This document shows, one piece after another, positions 24,969-33,654 of a stretch of DNA of 39,754 nt. The DNA is from Laspinema palackyanum D2a. GTDB lineage: Bacteria; Cyanobacteriota; Cyanobacteriia; Cyanobacteriales; Laspinemataceae. Positions within the stretch are counted from its first letter, which is position 1; every line of letters begins with the position of its first letter. A program made the translations under genes and the position numbers. The notes beneath the pieces are model-generated. The model was given only the letters and a program-made list of their open reading frames with translations, did no database searches and was not told where the DNA came from. The stretch lies in contig JAMXFF010000010.1 in NCBI GenBank assembly GCA_025370845.1, positions 1-39,754 of the forward strand, given 5' to 3'.

Positions 24969-25199
24969 GTGCCAAAGTGGGAGTACCTTTTCGTTCGATT
25001 TGACTACTTTGCCGGTGACCTCTGCGTGCATAGTGCAAACGGACAAGAACTGCGAAACGAACAGAAAAAGCAACCGCTTTATGACTATTCCAATCAGATG
25101 GGAGAACAGGGTTGGGAAATGGTCAATTTTAATTTTACCCCGGCCTATGGTTATGGGTTTTTGACCTTTAAACGGCTGAAGCCGGATCAAGAAGAATGA
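24969..25199 (+). CDS. Small DUF4177-like protein
   Basis: 76 residues from GTG 24969 with AGGAG at 24957-24961. It starts MPKWEYLFVRFDY and ends with NQMGEQGWEMVNFNF...GFLTFKR, the W-E-Y ... LG-x-x-GWE pattern of the DUF4177 family (small beta proteins of unknown role). It follows the SpoIID-like gene by 126 bp and converges on the membrane protein gene. Confidence 0.75.
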   Translation: MPKWEYLFVRFDYFAGDLCVHSANGQELRNEQKKQPLYDYSNQMGEQGWEMVNFNFTPAYGYGFLTFKRLKPDQEE

Positions 25200-25248
25200 G
25201 GGGAAGGATGAAGGGAAAAAGCATCTGTGTTCCTTCATCCTTCCGATT

Positions 25249-26562
25249 TTATCCTTCCAAACGCTTGCGCCATTCGGCATCCAGTTTGGCAGAATTTTGG
25301 CTTTCTTGCTCGATTAAATCGGTTTCAGTGCTGTAGGCAATATCCCCGCTTCCGATAATATTTTGGGCGGCAAATTGTTGGGCGTAACTGAGTTTTTGGC
25401 GCAACTCATCCGAGGGTTGATTTAAGACGATCGCCTGTTGTTGTCTGGCTTCGTTTCGGGCTTCGACTTTGCGATTCCGTCCTTTTAGCCACAAGTACCG
25501 GATTAACGGAACCGACAAAAATGCCACTCCATAGCCAATCAACAGCCAGTAAATCGAGGCAGTAAACGCTACTAATCCCCCAATCTGGGCAGCGATCGCC
25601 CCATCTTGCAACAAATACCCGAGGAAAATTCCTCCCCCAATATTCAACACCCCCAGTCCAGCAGCTAGGCTTAATTGACTGGAAGAGGCTTCGCTAAATT
25701 TCCAGGTCAATTCCCGTAAATAGGACGGAACCGCCAAGGTGTTCCGTTGTTGGACTGTTGTCTGCAATTCGGGAAAATGATATACAATCTGCCCGTCAGG
25801 ACTGACTTCAGGACGACCATTAAATCGCGTCAGGACCGGCAGCATATAATCTTCATACTCGTTGCCATATCCGGTTCCCAAATCATCCAAATAGGGCGCA
25901 ATTTGTTCGGCAACAACAGCACCTTGATGATTCCGAATCGTAGCGGCGATCGCCTGCCAGCGCCGTTCCTCTAAATTGGCATTCGGGTCCCCATCTCCAA
26001 ACAAAAATGAGAACACCGACTCCAAAAAGTTCATCGACTCTTCTGATGATGAAGCCGCCGCCGCTTTTTGTCTCCTTTCCCGCTGATACCGGCCATAGTT
26101 GGGATTGAAAAACCAGAAGATGTCTGGACCCCAAAACATTCGCGGGAAAAATATCATCCCCCCGCCTCGGGACCGACTACTCCGATTGCTGTTGCTATCT
26201 TTATTCGCCATTGTCAACAGAATAAAGATGCTGGCAAAAATAATAAAAATCGACAGGATTAAAATAATCCCAAACGAAATCCGGATCAGGTAGAACAGAA
26301 TCCGCCAGACTTTTTCCCACCACTCCTGCAACTGAATTCGGAAATACTTATTCCGCAGAGTGGCACGAAATTGTTTGGGAAACTGATAGACAATATCTCC
26401 CGTGTCCGCAACTTGTAAATGGCCTCCAGCTTCGGAAGCTAAGGCTAATAATTCTCGCTCAGCGAGATTCACTTGCAGTCCTGCGCTGGTTGCCACGTCA
26501 CCGACGGTAACGCGATAATCCAGCTTTTCGACAGCCTGCATTACTGTGGGATTTAGAGCCAT
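25249..26562 (-). CDS. Conserved membrane protein with two winged-helix-like modules
   Basis: 437 residues. The first module (about 5-65: DYRVTVGDVATSAGLQVNLAE...GGHLQVADTGDIVYQFP) resembles a small winged-helix fold. A long hydrophobic segment follows (about 86-117). Then come an aromatic stretch (MIFFPRMFWGPDIFWFFNPNYGRY) and a second module (about 205-275) ending NGRPEVSPDGQIVYHFPEL, a clear echo of the first. Two more membrane helices lie at about 300-365. The C-terminal 70 residues are charged. Similar proteins occur across cyanobacteria and in plant chloroplasts; the role is not established as far as I know. Confidence 0.7.
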   Translation of the reverse strand: MALNPTVMQAVEKLDYRVTVGDVATSAGLQVNLAERELLALASEAGGHLQVADTGDIVYQFPKQFRATLRNKYFRIQLQEWWEKVWRILFYLIRISFGIILILSIFIIFASIFILLTMANKDSNSNRSSRSRGGGMIFFPRMFWGPDIFWFFNPNYGRYQRERRQKAAAASSSEESMNFLESVFSFLFGDGDPNANLEERRWQAIAATIRNHQGAVVAEQIAPYLDDLGTGYGNEYEDYMLPVLTRFNGRPEVSPDGQIVYHFPELQTTVQQRNTLAVPSYLRELTWKFSEASSSQLSLAAGLGVLNIGGGIFLGYLLQDGAIAAQIGGLVAFTASIYWLLIGYGVAFLSVPLIRYLWLKGRNRKVEARNEARQQQAIVLNQPSDELRQKLSYAQQFAAQNIIGSGDIAYSTETDLIEQESQNSAKLDAEWRKRLEG

Positions 26563-26727
26563 ATCCTGCCCTCGTTGAATTTCCCGATCTTCTTCTAGTA
26601 TAGGATTTTCCCGACTAGGGCGGGGCAGCAGGGGCGATCGCCTTTGCCAGTGCTACTCTCAAATTAGGGCTAGGGCGTCGGAAGCCTTAGATTGGGATTT
26701 TACACTCAGTCAGGAGACAGTAAAACA

Positions 26728-27708
26728 ATGAAACGGACGATCGCACCAAAACAGTTGGCAGCAACGCTGGTATCCGCTGCTGCTGCGGCATTACTTCCCT
26801 TCGCCTTTCCCCGAACTGCCTTCGGGGTTAATCCCGATCATGTCCTCCAGCTATTACGCACCAATGAATGTATGGGATGCGACTTGATTGGGGCGGACTT
26901 GCGCGGGGCCAATCTCGTTGGGGCCAATTTACTCGGGGCCGATTTACGCGGGGCCAATCTTACCGAGTCCGATCTCAGTCGGGCGGATTTACGCGGGGCG
27001 ATTCTGCGCTGGGCGGATTTTTCTGGGGCCAATCTGAGTGAAGCGCGGTTTGTGCGACCCCTACCCGCCACGATTCGCCGCGATCGCATTACCTCGGTTA
27101 ACCCCCCGTTAGTCATCTCGCAACTCACAGCAGCAGACTTGCGCGATGCGATTATGAACGGGACCAATCTTCATAAAGCTAATTTAAGCGGGGCCACTCT
27201 CGTCCGTGCCGATTTGAGAAATGCCAACCTCACCCAAGCGGATTTATCCACCGCCAACGTGCGCGCTGCTAACCTCTCCGGGGCGAATCTCCGGGGGGCA
27301 CGCTTACTCACCACCAAGCTCAATGGTACTGACTTGAGTTTTGCCGACTTGAGTTTTACAGAACTCAGCGGGGCCCATCTGATGGATGCCAATCTGCAAC
27401 AAGCGAGTCTGCGCGGGGCCAATTTATCGGCGATCGAACCCACGGGTCCCCAGTGTCCCGGAGCCACCTGCAAGGTTTCCCCAACTTACCTAGACCGAGC
27501 CAATTTGCTGGGGGCCGATTTACGCGGGGCGAATTTCACCGGGGCCAGTTTAGAACGGGCCACCCTCCAAAATGCCAATTTATATGGGGCAAATCTAGCG
27601 AGGGCGCGTCTGGGAGAGGCTAATTTGGAAAATGCTCAATTAATGAATACCAATCTCAACGAGGCGCAACTGAGTCTAACTCCTCAGTCAGAGGGAGGGC
27701 GCAGATAG
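26728..27708 (+). CDS. Secreted pentapeptide-repeat protein
   Basis: 326 residues from ATG 26728, with AGGAGACAG at 26712-26720. The signal peptide (LAATLVSAAAAALLPFAF, cut near RTAFG) suggests the thylakoid lumen or periplasm. The mature N-terminus LLRTNECMGCDLIGADLRG matches luminal pentapeptide proteins, which carry a CxxC just before the first repeat. More than 30 A(D/N)LxG-type pentapeptides follow and should form a right-handed quadrilateral beta-helix. Two breaks interrupt it: about 115-135 (RFVRPLPATIRRDRITSVNP) and about 235-260 (PTGPQCPGATCKVSPTYLD, with a second cysteine pair). Function unknown. Confidence 0.9.
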   Translation: MKRTIAPKQLAATLVSAAAAALLPFAFPRTAFGVNPDHVLQLLRTNECMGCDLIGADLRGANLVGANLLGADLRGANLTESDLSRADLRGAILRWADFSGANLSEARFVRPLPATIRRDRITSVNPPLVISQLTAADLRDAIMNGTNLHKANLSGATLVRADLRNANLTQADLSTANVRAANLSGANLRGARLLTTKLNGTDLSFADLSFTELSGAHLMDANLQQASLRGANLSAIEPTGPQCPGATCKVSPTYLDRANLLGADLRGANFTGASLERATLQNANLYGANLARARLGEANLENAQLMNTNLNEAQLSLTPQSEGGRR

Positions 27709-27716
27709 AAACCGAG

Positions 27717-27789
27717 GTAGAGGCGCTTGGAGAAGCGCCTCTACAGATGGGTGAAACCGAGGTAGAGGCGCTTGGAGAAGCGCCTCTAC
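27717..27789. repeat. Tandem pair of identical hairpins
   Basis: GTAGAGGCGCTTGGAGAAGC with GCCTCTAC forms a perfect 12-bp stem with a four-base loop at 27717-27744. It is repeated exactly at 27762-27789 (45-bp period). It begins nine bases after the pentapeptide gene stop and probably acts in termination or mRNA protection. The next dispersed stem-loop starts immediately after it. Confidence 0.88.
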
Positions 27790-27791
27790 AG

Positions 27792-27919
27792 GGGGATAAA
27801 ACCCCCGCCTCATAGCTAAAGTCGGTTAAAAACCGACTAAAAACACCATCCCCTAAGACTTTCAGTCGGATTTATCCGACTTTAGCTGTTAGGCGGGGGT
27901 TTAAACCCCCGCCGGTTGT
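27792..27919. repeat. Long stem-loop dispersed repeat, copy 3
   Basis: The same outer arm as copy 1 (AAAACCCCCGCCT...AGGCGGGGGTTT) and the inner AGCTAAAGTCGG core. The right inner arm reads CGGATTTATCCGACTTTAGC instead of CGGTTTCAACCGAC. The change keeps the internal GTCGGAT/ATCCGAC pairing. A decayed extra right half follows at 27945-27990. Confidence 0.9.
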
Positions 27920-27944
27920 TGCAACAGGTGCAAGATCTCAGATA

Positions 27945-27990
27945 AATCCGACTTGCGCTGTTAGTTTAAACCCCCGCCTGGTGTTGCTAC
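27945..27990. repeat. Decayed half copy of the stem-loop repeat
   Basis: GATAAATCCGACTTGCGCTG then TTAGTTTAAACCCCCGCCTG and GTGTTGC follow the right-arm order of copy 3 with small deletions. It lies in the leader of typA. Confidence 0.7.
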
Positions 27991-28021
27991 TCCAAATCGG
28001 GAAAGACAAAAATTTAGATAT

Positions 28022-28048
28022 CGCATCTGCAATCTCGATTAAGATGCG
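28022..28048. promoter_or_regulatory. Hairpin in the typA leader
   Basis: CGCATCT and AGATGCG form a 7-bp stem with a 13-nt loop about 70 bp before the typA start. Possibly an operator or leader hairpin; there is no direct evidence of function. Confidence 0.3.
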
Positions 28049-28120
28049 CTAGAATTGTAAAGAAATATAAATGCTATCTGCTTCACTTATTTCTGCAATT
28101 TCGCATCCCTGACGCAATTT

Positions 28121-29914
28121 ATGAGTCTTCCCATTCGCAACCTCGCAATCATCGCCCACGTCGATCACGGTAAAACCACCCTCGTTGACGCTCTCCTCAA
28201 ACAATCTGGTATCTTCCGCGAAGGGGAAGAGGTTCCTGATTGCGTCATGGACTCCAATGACTTAGAACGGGAGCGCGGCATTACCATTCTCTCCAAAAAT
28301 ACTGCCGTTCGCTTCAAAGAAACGTTAATCAATATTGTCGATACCCCCGGTCACGCCGACTTTGGCGGTGAAGTGGAACGGGTTCTGGGCATGGTGGATG
28401 GCTGTCTGCTAATTGTGGACGCCAATGAAGGCCCGATGCCTCAAACTCGCTTTGTCTTGAAAAAAGCCTTAGAAAAAGGACTGCGCCCGATTGTGGTGAT
28501 CAATAAAATTGACCGCCCCCGAGCAGACCCCCACGCGGCAGTAGATAAAGTCTTGGATTTATTCATCGAACTTGGGGCCGATGATGACCAGTGCGAGTTC
28601 CCCTATCTGTTTGCTTCCGGTTTGTCGGGATATGCCAAAACGACTATGGAAGAAGAAGGGGTCGATATGCAGCCCCTGTTTGACCTGATTCTCGATCGCG
28701 TTCCGCCTCCGGTAGGAGACCCCACCAAACCCCTCCAGTTACAAGTCACCACCCTGGATTATTCCGAATATGTAGGCCGGATTGTCATCGGTCGCATTCA
28801 TAATGGGGTGATTAAAGCCGGTCAACAGGCCGCTTTGGTCAAAGAAGGGGGCGAAATTGTTAAGTCCAAAATCACCAAATTAATGGGATTTGAAGGACTG
28901 AATCGGGTGGATATGCCTGAAGCTTCAGCGGGTTATATTGTCGCCGTTGCGGGGTTTGCGGATGCCAATATTGGGGAAACCATTACTTGTCCCAATGATC
29001 CCCAAGCGTTACCTTTAATTAAGGTGGATGAACCGACCTTACAGATGACCTTCTGGGTCAACGATTCTCCCTTTGCCGGACAAGAAGGCACCTTCGTTAC
29101 CTCTCGGCAATTGCGCGATCGCCTCCTGCGAGAACTGGAAACCAACGTTGCCCTCCGCGTCGAAGAAACCGACTCCCCAGATAAATTCCTCGTCTCCGGA
29201 CGGGGTGAATTGCACCTGGGTATCCTGATCGAAACCATGCGTCGGGAAGGCTACGAATTCCAAGTTTCCCAACCCCAGGTCATCTACCGCGAAATCAACG
29301 GTCAACCCTGTGAACCGTTTGAATGTCTGGTTCTCGACGTTCCCGAAGAAGGCGTGGGCGGTTGTATGCAGCGCCTCGGAGAACGACGTGGGGAAATGCA
29401 AGATATGCACGTCAATGCCACGGGACGCACTCAATTGGAATTTGCGATTCCTGCACGAGGTTTAATCGGGTTCCGAGGGGAGTTTATGCGTCTGACTCGC
29501 GGTGCGGGAATTATGAACCATAGCTTCCTAGATTATCGCCCCCTTGCCGGAGATATTGAAGCCCGTCGCAACGGTGTGATTATTGCCTTTGAGGAAGGAA
29601 CGGCGACGTTCTACTCGTTGAAAAATGCGGAGGACCGAGGAGTATTCTTTATTACTCCGGGTACTAAAGTATATAAAGGCATGATTGTCGGGGAACATAA
29701 CCGTCCCCAAGATTTAGATTTGAATGTCGCGAAGACCAAGCAGTTGAGCAACGTGCGGTCTTCCACGGGAGATGAACTGGTGCAGTTGCAAGCGCCGGTG
29801 GAAATGAGTTTAGAACGGGCGCTGGAATACATTGGTCCCGAAGAGTTGTTAGAAGTCACCCCGGTATCGATTCGCTTGCGGAAGATGTCGATTAAGAAGT
29901 TGGCGAAACGTTAA
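28121..29914 (+). CDS. typA: TypA/BipA ribosome-associated GTPase
   Basis: 597 residues, normal for the family. G1 is AHVDHGKTT, switch I is [14 protein letters not shown]3 is [16 protein letters not shown]4 is NKIDRP and G5 is SGLSGYA. Domain II, the EF-G-like domains and the BipA-specific C-terminus ([51 protein letters not shown]) are complete. BipA binds ribosomes and helps 50S assembly and stress adaptation. Start ATG 28121. I see no strong ribosome site, which is common in cyanobacteria. Confidence 0.97.
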   Translation: MSLPIRNLAIIAHVDHGKTTLVDALLKQSGIFREGEEVPDCVMDSNDLERERGITILSKNTAVRFKETLINIVDTPGHADFGGEVERVLGMVDGCLLIVDANEGPMPQTRFVLKKALEKGLRPIVVINKIDRPRADPHAAVDKVLDLFIELGADDDQCEFPYLFASGLSGYAKTTMEEEGVDMQPLFDLILDRVPPPVGDPTKPLQLQVTTLDYSEYVGRIVIGRIHNGVIKAGQQAALVKEGGEIVKSKITKLMGFEGLNRVDMPEASAGYIVAVAGFADANIGETITCPNDPQALPLIKVDEPTLQMTFWVNDSPFAGQEGTFVTSRQLRDRLLRELETNVALRVEETDSPDKFLVSGRGELHLGILIETMRREGYEFQVSQPQVIYREINGQPCEPFECLVLDVPEEGVGGCMQRLGERRGEMQDMHVNATGRTQLEFAIPARGLIGFRGEFMRLTRGAGIMNHSFLDYRPLAGDIEARRNGVIIAFEEGTATFYSLKNAEDRGVFFITPGTKVYKGMIVGEHNRPQDLDLNVAKTKQLSNVRSSTGDELVQLQAPVEMSLERALEYIGPEELLEVTPVSIRLRKMSIKKLAKR

Positions 29915-29935
29915 TTACTGTGAGACTAGCAGATG

Positions 29936-29996
29936 TAGCGGACAGGCTAAAGCCTGCCGCTATACAAACAAAGCCCGCCTAAGCGGGCTCTTTTAT
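29936..29996 (+). terminator. typA terminator formed by a two-hairpin AAGCCCGCC repeat (copy 3)
   Basis: The first hairpin, TAGCGGACAGGCTAAAGCCT plus GCCGCTA, is at 29936-29962. Then comes TACAAACA and the second hairpin AGCCCGC-CTAA-GCGGGCT (29972-29989), followed by CTTTTATTA. The last hairpin with its T-run looks like an intrinsic terminator, 57 bp past the typA stop. The same composite lies at 9099-9154 (minus). Confidence 0.8.
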
Positions 29997-30006
29997 TAGA
30001 TGTGAT

Positions 30007-30113
30007 AATTTCAGTCGTTCTCTTAGTTCGTAGTAACGACTTCAGTCGTTCTCTTCATTCGTAGTAACGACTTCAGTCGTTCTTCCCCGTTCGTAGTAAC
30101 GACTTCAGTCGTT
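30007..30113. repeat. 31-32-bp tandem repeat with inner palindrome
   Basis: AACGACTTCAGTCGTT occurs at 30035-30050, 30066-30081 and 30098-30113, with a partial first unit ending at 30019. The spacers read CTCTTCATTCGTAGT and variants. AACGACT/AGTCGTT is self-complementary. It lies between typA and the leftward PilT-like gene, about 16 bp past the latter's stop codon. Spacers are repeats themselves, so this is not a CRISPR array. Confidence 0.88.
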
Positions 30114-30128
30114 TCTTCCTCCAAAGAA

Positions 30129-31355
30129 TCAAGCAAAATCCCGAGGCGATCGCGAGGCATCAAATCCCCCAGTCCGAATCAACCGATCCAATTCACCTGG
30201 ATCCGGAGAGTGCATCTCCGCGACTTCGATCGCCACGCGACCTTCCATGACTTTGCGATACAAGTCCTGATTCATCACCTGCATTCCCTCATAAGTATCG
30301 GAATGCATTAAGGCAAACGCCCCATCATCATCCCCTTTATACAAGTAATCCTGCATGGTGGTGGTATTGATTAACACATCATTAATCGTTGTCCGTCCTC
30401 CATCAGTGGTGGGAAGCAACAGTTGGGCGATCACCGCATACAATGTTTCCACAATCTGAATTCGCAGGGCGACTTGTTCTTCGGGATTGAACATATTCAA
30501 GAGGCGGTTGATGGCGCTGATAGCTGTGCGAGTATGGAGGGTTCCGAGGACCAAGTGGCCGGTTTGGGCGGCTTGGAGGGCGATATTGATCGTCAGGCGA
30601 TCGCGCATTTCCCCAATCAGAATCACATCCGGATCTTCCCGCAGGGCCGATCGCAAGCTGGAGTGGAAATCATCGGTATGCAATCCCACTTCCCGTTGCG
30701 AGATCAGGCAACTTTTTGAAGCATGGACATATTCAATCGGATCCTCAATGGAAATCACGTGCTTAAAGCTGCTTTCGTTTAAACAGCGAATCATCGCCGC
30801 CATTGTCGTCGATTTACCCGAACCCGTGGGACCCGTCACCAAAACCAACCCTTGGGAATGGGAAATCACTTTTTTCAGGACTTCCGGTAAGCGTAGTTCG
30901 TCGAGGGAGGGAACATGGAGGTCAATCAAACGCAGAACCATCGCCCCACCCATCAGGGTTTCAAAGCAATTCACCCGACAGCGAATAAAGCCGGGGTAGA
31001 AAATTGCGGTATCCAGTTCTTTAGTTTTTGCAAATTGGGACCGCTGCGCCGGGGTGAGAATTTCGTTCAGATAATCGTTAAACTTTTCCGGGGTCAGACG
31101 TTCTTGTTCGGGGGCTTCGCGCATTTGTCCCCGGATTCGGAATCGCGGGACCTCGCCGACGCGAATATGAATATCCGAGGCTTTGCAACTATGAGCTTGT
31201 TCAACCAGGGCTTTGATATAATGGGTTGGAGTCGGTGTCGGTTGCGCGGCTTTGCGACTGGCGATAATACCCGAGGGAGGTGGCGGTGGTGGTGGCAGCA
31301 CTCTTGGCGCTGCGCTAGATTTCTGACGTTTTATAGAGCTATTTGTGATGGACAT
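30129..31355 (-). CDS. PilT-like twitching ATPase (PilT paralogue)
   Basis: 408 residues. A proline run (VLPPPPPPPSG) and a basic N-tail precede the PAS-like N-domain (ASDIHIRVGEVPRFRIRGQM). Next are Walker A TGPTGSGKSTT, the Asp box SIEDPIEYVH, Walker B DPDVILIGEMRD and the His box TGHLVLGTLHT. These identify the GspE/PilT secretion ATPase family, PilT branch. The C-terminus lacks the classical AIRNLIRE block of PilT proper, so it is likely a PilT2/PilU-type paralogue that modulates pilus retraction or phototactic motility. The ATG has AGGAG about 8 bp upstream. It is monocistronic and convergent with typA. Confidence 0.9.
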   Translation of the reverse strand: MSITNSSIKRQKSSAAPRVLPPPPPPPSGIIASRKAAQPTPTPTHYIKALVEQAHSCKASDIHIRVGEVPRFRIRGQMREAPEQERLTPEKFNDYLNEILTPAQRSQFAKTKELDTAIFYPGFIRCRVNCFETLMGGAMVLRLIDLHVPSLDELRLPEVLKKVISHSQGLVLVTGPTGSGKSTTMAAMIRCLNESSFKHVISIEDPIEYVHASKSCLISQREVGLHTDDFHSSLRSALREDPDVILIGEMRDRLTINIALQAAQTGHLVLGTLHTRTAISAINRLLNMFNPEEQVALRIQIVETLYAVIAQLLLPTTDGGRTTINDVLINTTTMQDYLYKGDDDGAFALMHSDTYEGMQVMNQDLYRKVMEGRVAIEVAEMHSPDPGELDRLIRTGGFDASRSPRDFA

Positions 31356-31797
31356 TTTTTTCTCCTAAAATTGGCGATCGGCCCTGAGTTTTCCTAAAAA
31401 TGAGTAAAAATACGGTTGGCCGGTGTAAATATCGGGTAGGCCGGTCAATTTTTTGATGTATTTACTCAATATTGTAGAAAATTTTTTGAGACTTGGCGGG
31501 CTCAGTTTATGGGTTTCTAAATTTGATAAAGGTCTCCCCTGGCTGGGGCTAAGATTGCATAAACTGGGATGAATCACATCTATCAAAAGTAGGGACTAAA
31601 CTGGGCAAAATAGGTCAGAACTCGGGGAAGAAATGAGGTCCAAATTAGAGAGTCAGCGGATCCCCCAGCCCGGTCCTTGTGGCTACGGGGTTGAGTTAAG
31701 GCATGGGTTGATTTTCAGGGAAGGTGTTCCGAAGGTTTGAGTGAGGATAGGTCACCATTCAGGGCCAGTTCAGTCTCCCCCAATCGGCTTGCGGGAG
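31356..31797. other. Intergenic region between two leftward genes
   Basis: 442 bp without a supported gene. The part next to 31355 should carry the PilT-like gene promoter. I see no strong palindrome. A small unannotated RNA cannot be excluded from sequence alone. Confidence 0.4.
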
Positions 31798-32520
31798 TTA
31801 GAAAACCGGCACATCGCGCTCGTCGGCGTGAGGGGGTTGATAGATATACTCCCGGTCAAACTGTAAATCTTTCGCTAACTCTCCTAGAGTTTCTATCTTT
31901 TCCAGTTTGAAGACTTCAAAGATATAATCTAAAAGTTTATCCTCACTTAGGTTGGTTTTGGTATAATAATAACTGCCTGTGACATCCCGGGTAATCAGTT
32001 TTTCCTGAATTAATTTATCCCGAATGGGTTTAATATAGCGATAAAATATCATCACTTGAATGGCGTAACGCCCCTGAATTTCAAAGAAGCGTTGTTGTTC
32101 AATAAAGCTCATGGCGAAGAGGATTTTCATCACTTCTATGCCAATGATAAAATTTAAAAGATGAGTTAAATATTCGGTTGTTAGATTTTCGGGAATAGTT
32201 CCGGTAAGCAAATAATACCGATAATAATATTCGGCGATTCTTTTGGATTCTCCGGTTTCATCAATGCCAAAATACTGGAGGACTGTATGGATACGGTCAT
32301 AGAGATAATTTTGAGTTTTTTCAGCTAAACTGACTAATTCAGATTGGATTAAATCATTTAATGCCTGATGTTGCTGCTCGGGAGAAATACAAGCAAATAA
32401 GGTTAAAGAATTTAATAAATAGCGGCGGGTACTCGGAGCTTTGGTGCGAAATTCTTCTAAGAAAGATTGGGGAATAACGTGGCCTTTATCGAAGCGTTTA
32501 TGTCTAAATTCTTGAGTCAT
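31798..32520 (-). CDS. Hypothetical protein
   Basis: 240 residues, soluble and mostly helical, rich in Tyr and Leu. It begins MTQEFRHKRFDKGHVIPQSF. The centre (IAEYYYRYYLLTGTIPENLT, LLNFIIGIEVMKILFAMSF) is aromatic. The second half contains a winged-helix-like stretch (KPIRDKLIQEKLITRDVTGSYYYTKTN). I do not recognise a family. Base composition here is more AT-rich than the GC-rich intergenic DNA just upstream. Confidence 0.65.
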   Translation of the reverse strand: MTQEFRHKRFDKGHVIPQSFLEEFRTKAPSTRRYLLNSLTLFACISPEQQHQALNDLIQSELVSLAEKTQNYLYDRIHTVLQYFGIDETGESKRIAEYYYRYYLLTGTIPENLTTEYLTHLLNFIIGIEVMKILFAMSFIEQQRFFEIQGRYAIQVMIFYRYIKPIRDKLIQEKLITRDVTGSYYYTKTNLSEDKLLDYIFEVFKLEKIETLGELAKDLQFDREYIYQPPHADERDVPVF

Positions 32521-32994
32521 AGAATAAATCCTTGACGGTAGCGCTCATGGGTGGATAAAGGGGATGAAAGAGCCAGCATTGGGGGTTTCTCCTGGGCGAT
32601 ACACCTGGGCACGATTTCACTCGACAGCGGGGGTGACTTCCACCGGGTGCCACTGCGAGCAGGAGAAGGGGGAATGCTGCTGGGGAAACCCCGGACCCTG
32701 GACATTGGAGCCACATCACGACAGGGTGCCAATGGGGAGGGATCGCGAAAGGGGATTGAATGAGCAGGAATCGGAGAAACCGCGATCGCCACCGTGGGGT
32801 TACCCCGCTCTAGCTTGATTCAGGATTGAGGATCTGGCGTCTGTGCCCAGGGGTCGCGGGTTATGCGGAACTCGGGTATGCCGTTAACCGAAGAATAGAA
32901 CGCACCTGTGCTTATCTTACCTTATTTTGGGACAGTTTGAAGGGGTTGGAGAAGGGGGGAGTCGGTGGTTTGGAACGACGCGCTACATCAGCAT
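32521..32994. other. GC-rich intergenic stretch without a supported gene
   Basis: 474 bp, with GC-rich sequence at about 32600-32815. Three overlapping open frames give low-complexity, unlike-protein translations. Short hairpins occur (GGGGAAACCCC near 32687; GTGGGGTTACCCCGC near 32795). A structured non-coding RNA is possible but unidentified. Confidence 0.4.
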
Positions 32995-33522
32995 TTAGCT
33001 GAACCATAGCAATCCCGCCACCAGTAAACCGATCGCCCCCATTGCCACCCAAACAAATCCATTATCTTGGGTATTGATTTGGGAGAGGTCCTCAAACGGC
33101 AGTTCCGATTCCGACGACTGAGGTTTTGGCTTTTTTGCGGTTGCCGTCATGCTGACTTGAGCGATTTTTGAGTTTCCTTCATCGAGGGTACTCATATCAG
33201 GAATGGAAACGAGCCATTCTGGACGGGATTTGAGTTCTGGCGCTTCTAAAATATAGATTAAGCGTTTGGCTTGTTTGCGGGTTTCGATGCTAGGATGACG
33301 GACAAGAGTTTGACATAAGGCGATCGCCTCGGAGGATTGTCCTGCCGCCTGGTAAGCGGTAACTAACCACATCAGGCATTCTCCCCCGACTCGGGAATTG
33401 CGATCGACTAACTGACTCGCTTTTCCTAAGAATTGCACCGCTTCTCGATACTGGCCGCGCTCAAATGCGTCTTTGCCTGTCTCGTACTCGATTTTAAATG
33501 GCTCTAAGGGTTCTCTACTCAC
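32995..33522 (-). CDS. TPR-like protein with C-terminal membrane anchor
   Basis: 175 residues from a GTG start (33520-33522). Residues 10-95 form two helical hairpins of TPR type (YETGKDAFERGQYREAVQFL, WLVTAYQAAGQSSEAIALCQTLV). A polar linker with a Lys/Pro/Ser-rich part (KKPKPQSSESELPFED) leads to a single C-terminal helix, FVWVAMGAIGLLVAGLLWFS. The TPR part thus faces the cytoplasm while the tail sits in the membrane, a layout common for cyanobacterial assembly or scaffold proteins. Exact role unknown. Confidence 0.75.
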   Translation of the reverse strand: MSREPLEPFKIEYETGKDAFERGQYREAVQFLGKASQLVDRNSRVGGECLMWLVTAYQAAGQSSEAIALCQTLVRHPSIETRKQAKRLIYILEAPELKSRPEWLVSIPDMSTLDEGNSKIAQVSMTATAKKPKPQSSESELPFEDLSQINTQDNGFVWVAMGAIGLLVAGLLWFS

Positions 33523-33654
33523 GATTTTTCTATAAAATGTCGCTGTTGATTGTTGATTTAGCCAATCTACTGAATCATTTTAGCGTCACTTCGCGTCACC
33601 GAACCTGGTACTGGATTTGATGGATTTGGTTTATCCCCATTTTGAGGCAAAACA

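Noticed and set aside
26838-27473. Minus-strand ORFs opposite the pentapeptide gene
   Set aside because: Repeated APRKSA-type translations are the antisense of the A(D/N)L repeats, not a gene.
30007-30113. CRISPR-like array
   Set aside because: The spacers are short and similar to each other, there is no cas gene, and the units are palindromic with a 31-32-bp total period.
32517-32818. Three overlapping ORFs on both strands
   Set aside because: Translations are low-complexity with no hydrophobic core, no ribosome sites and no recognisable motif.
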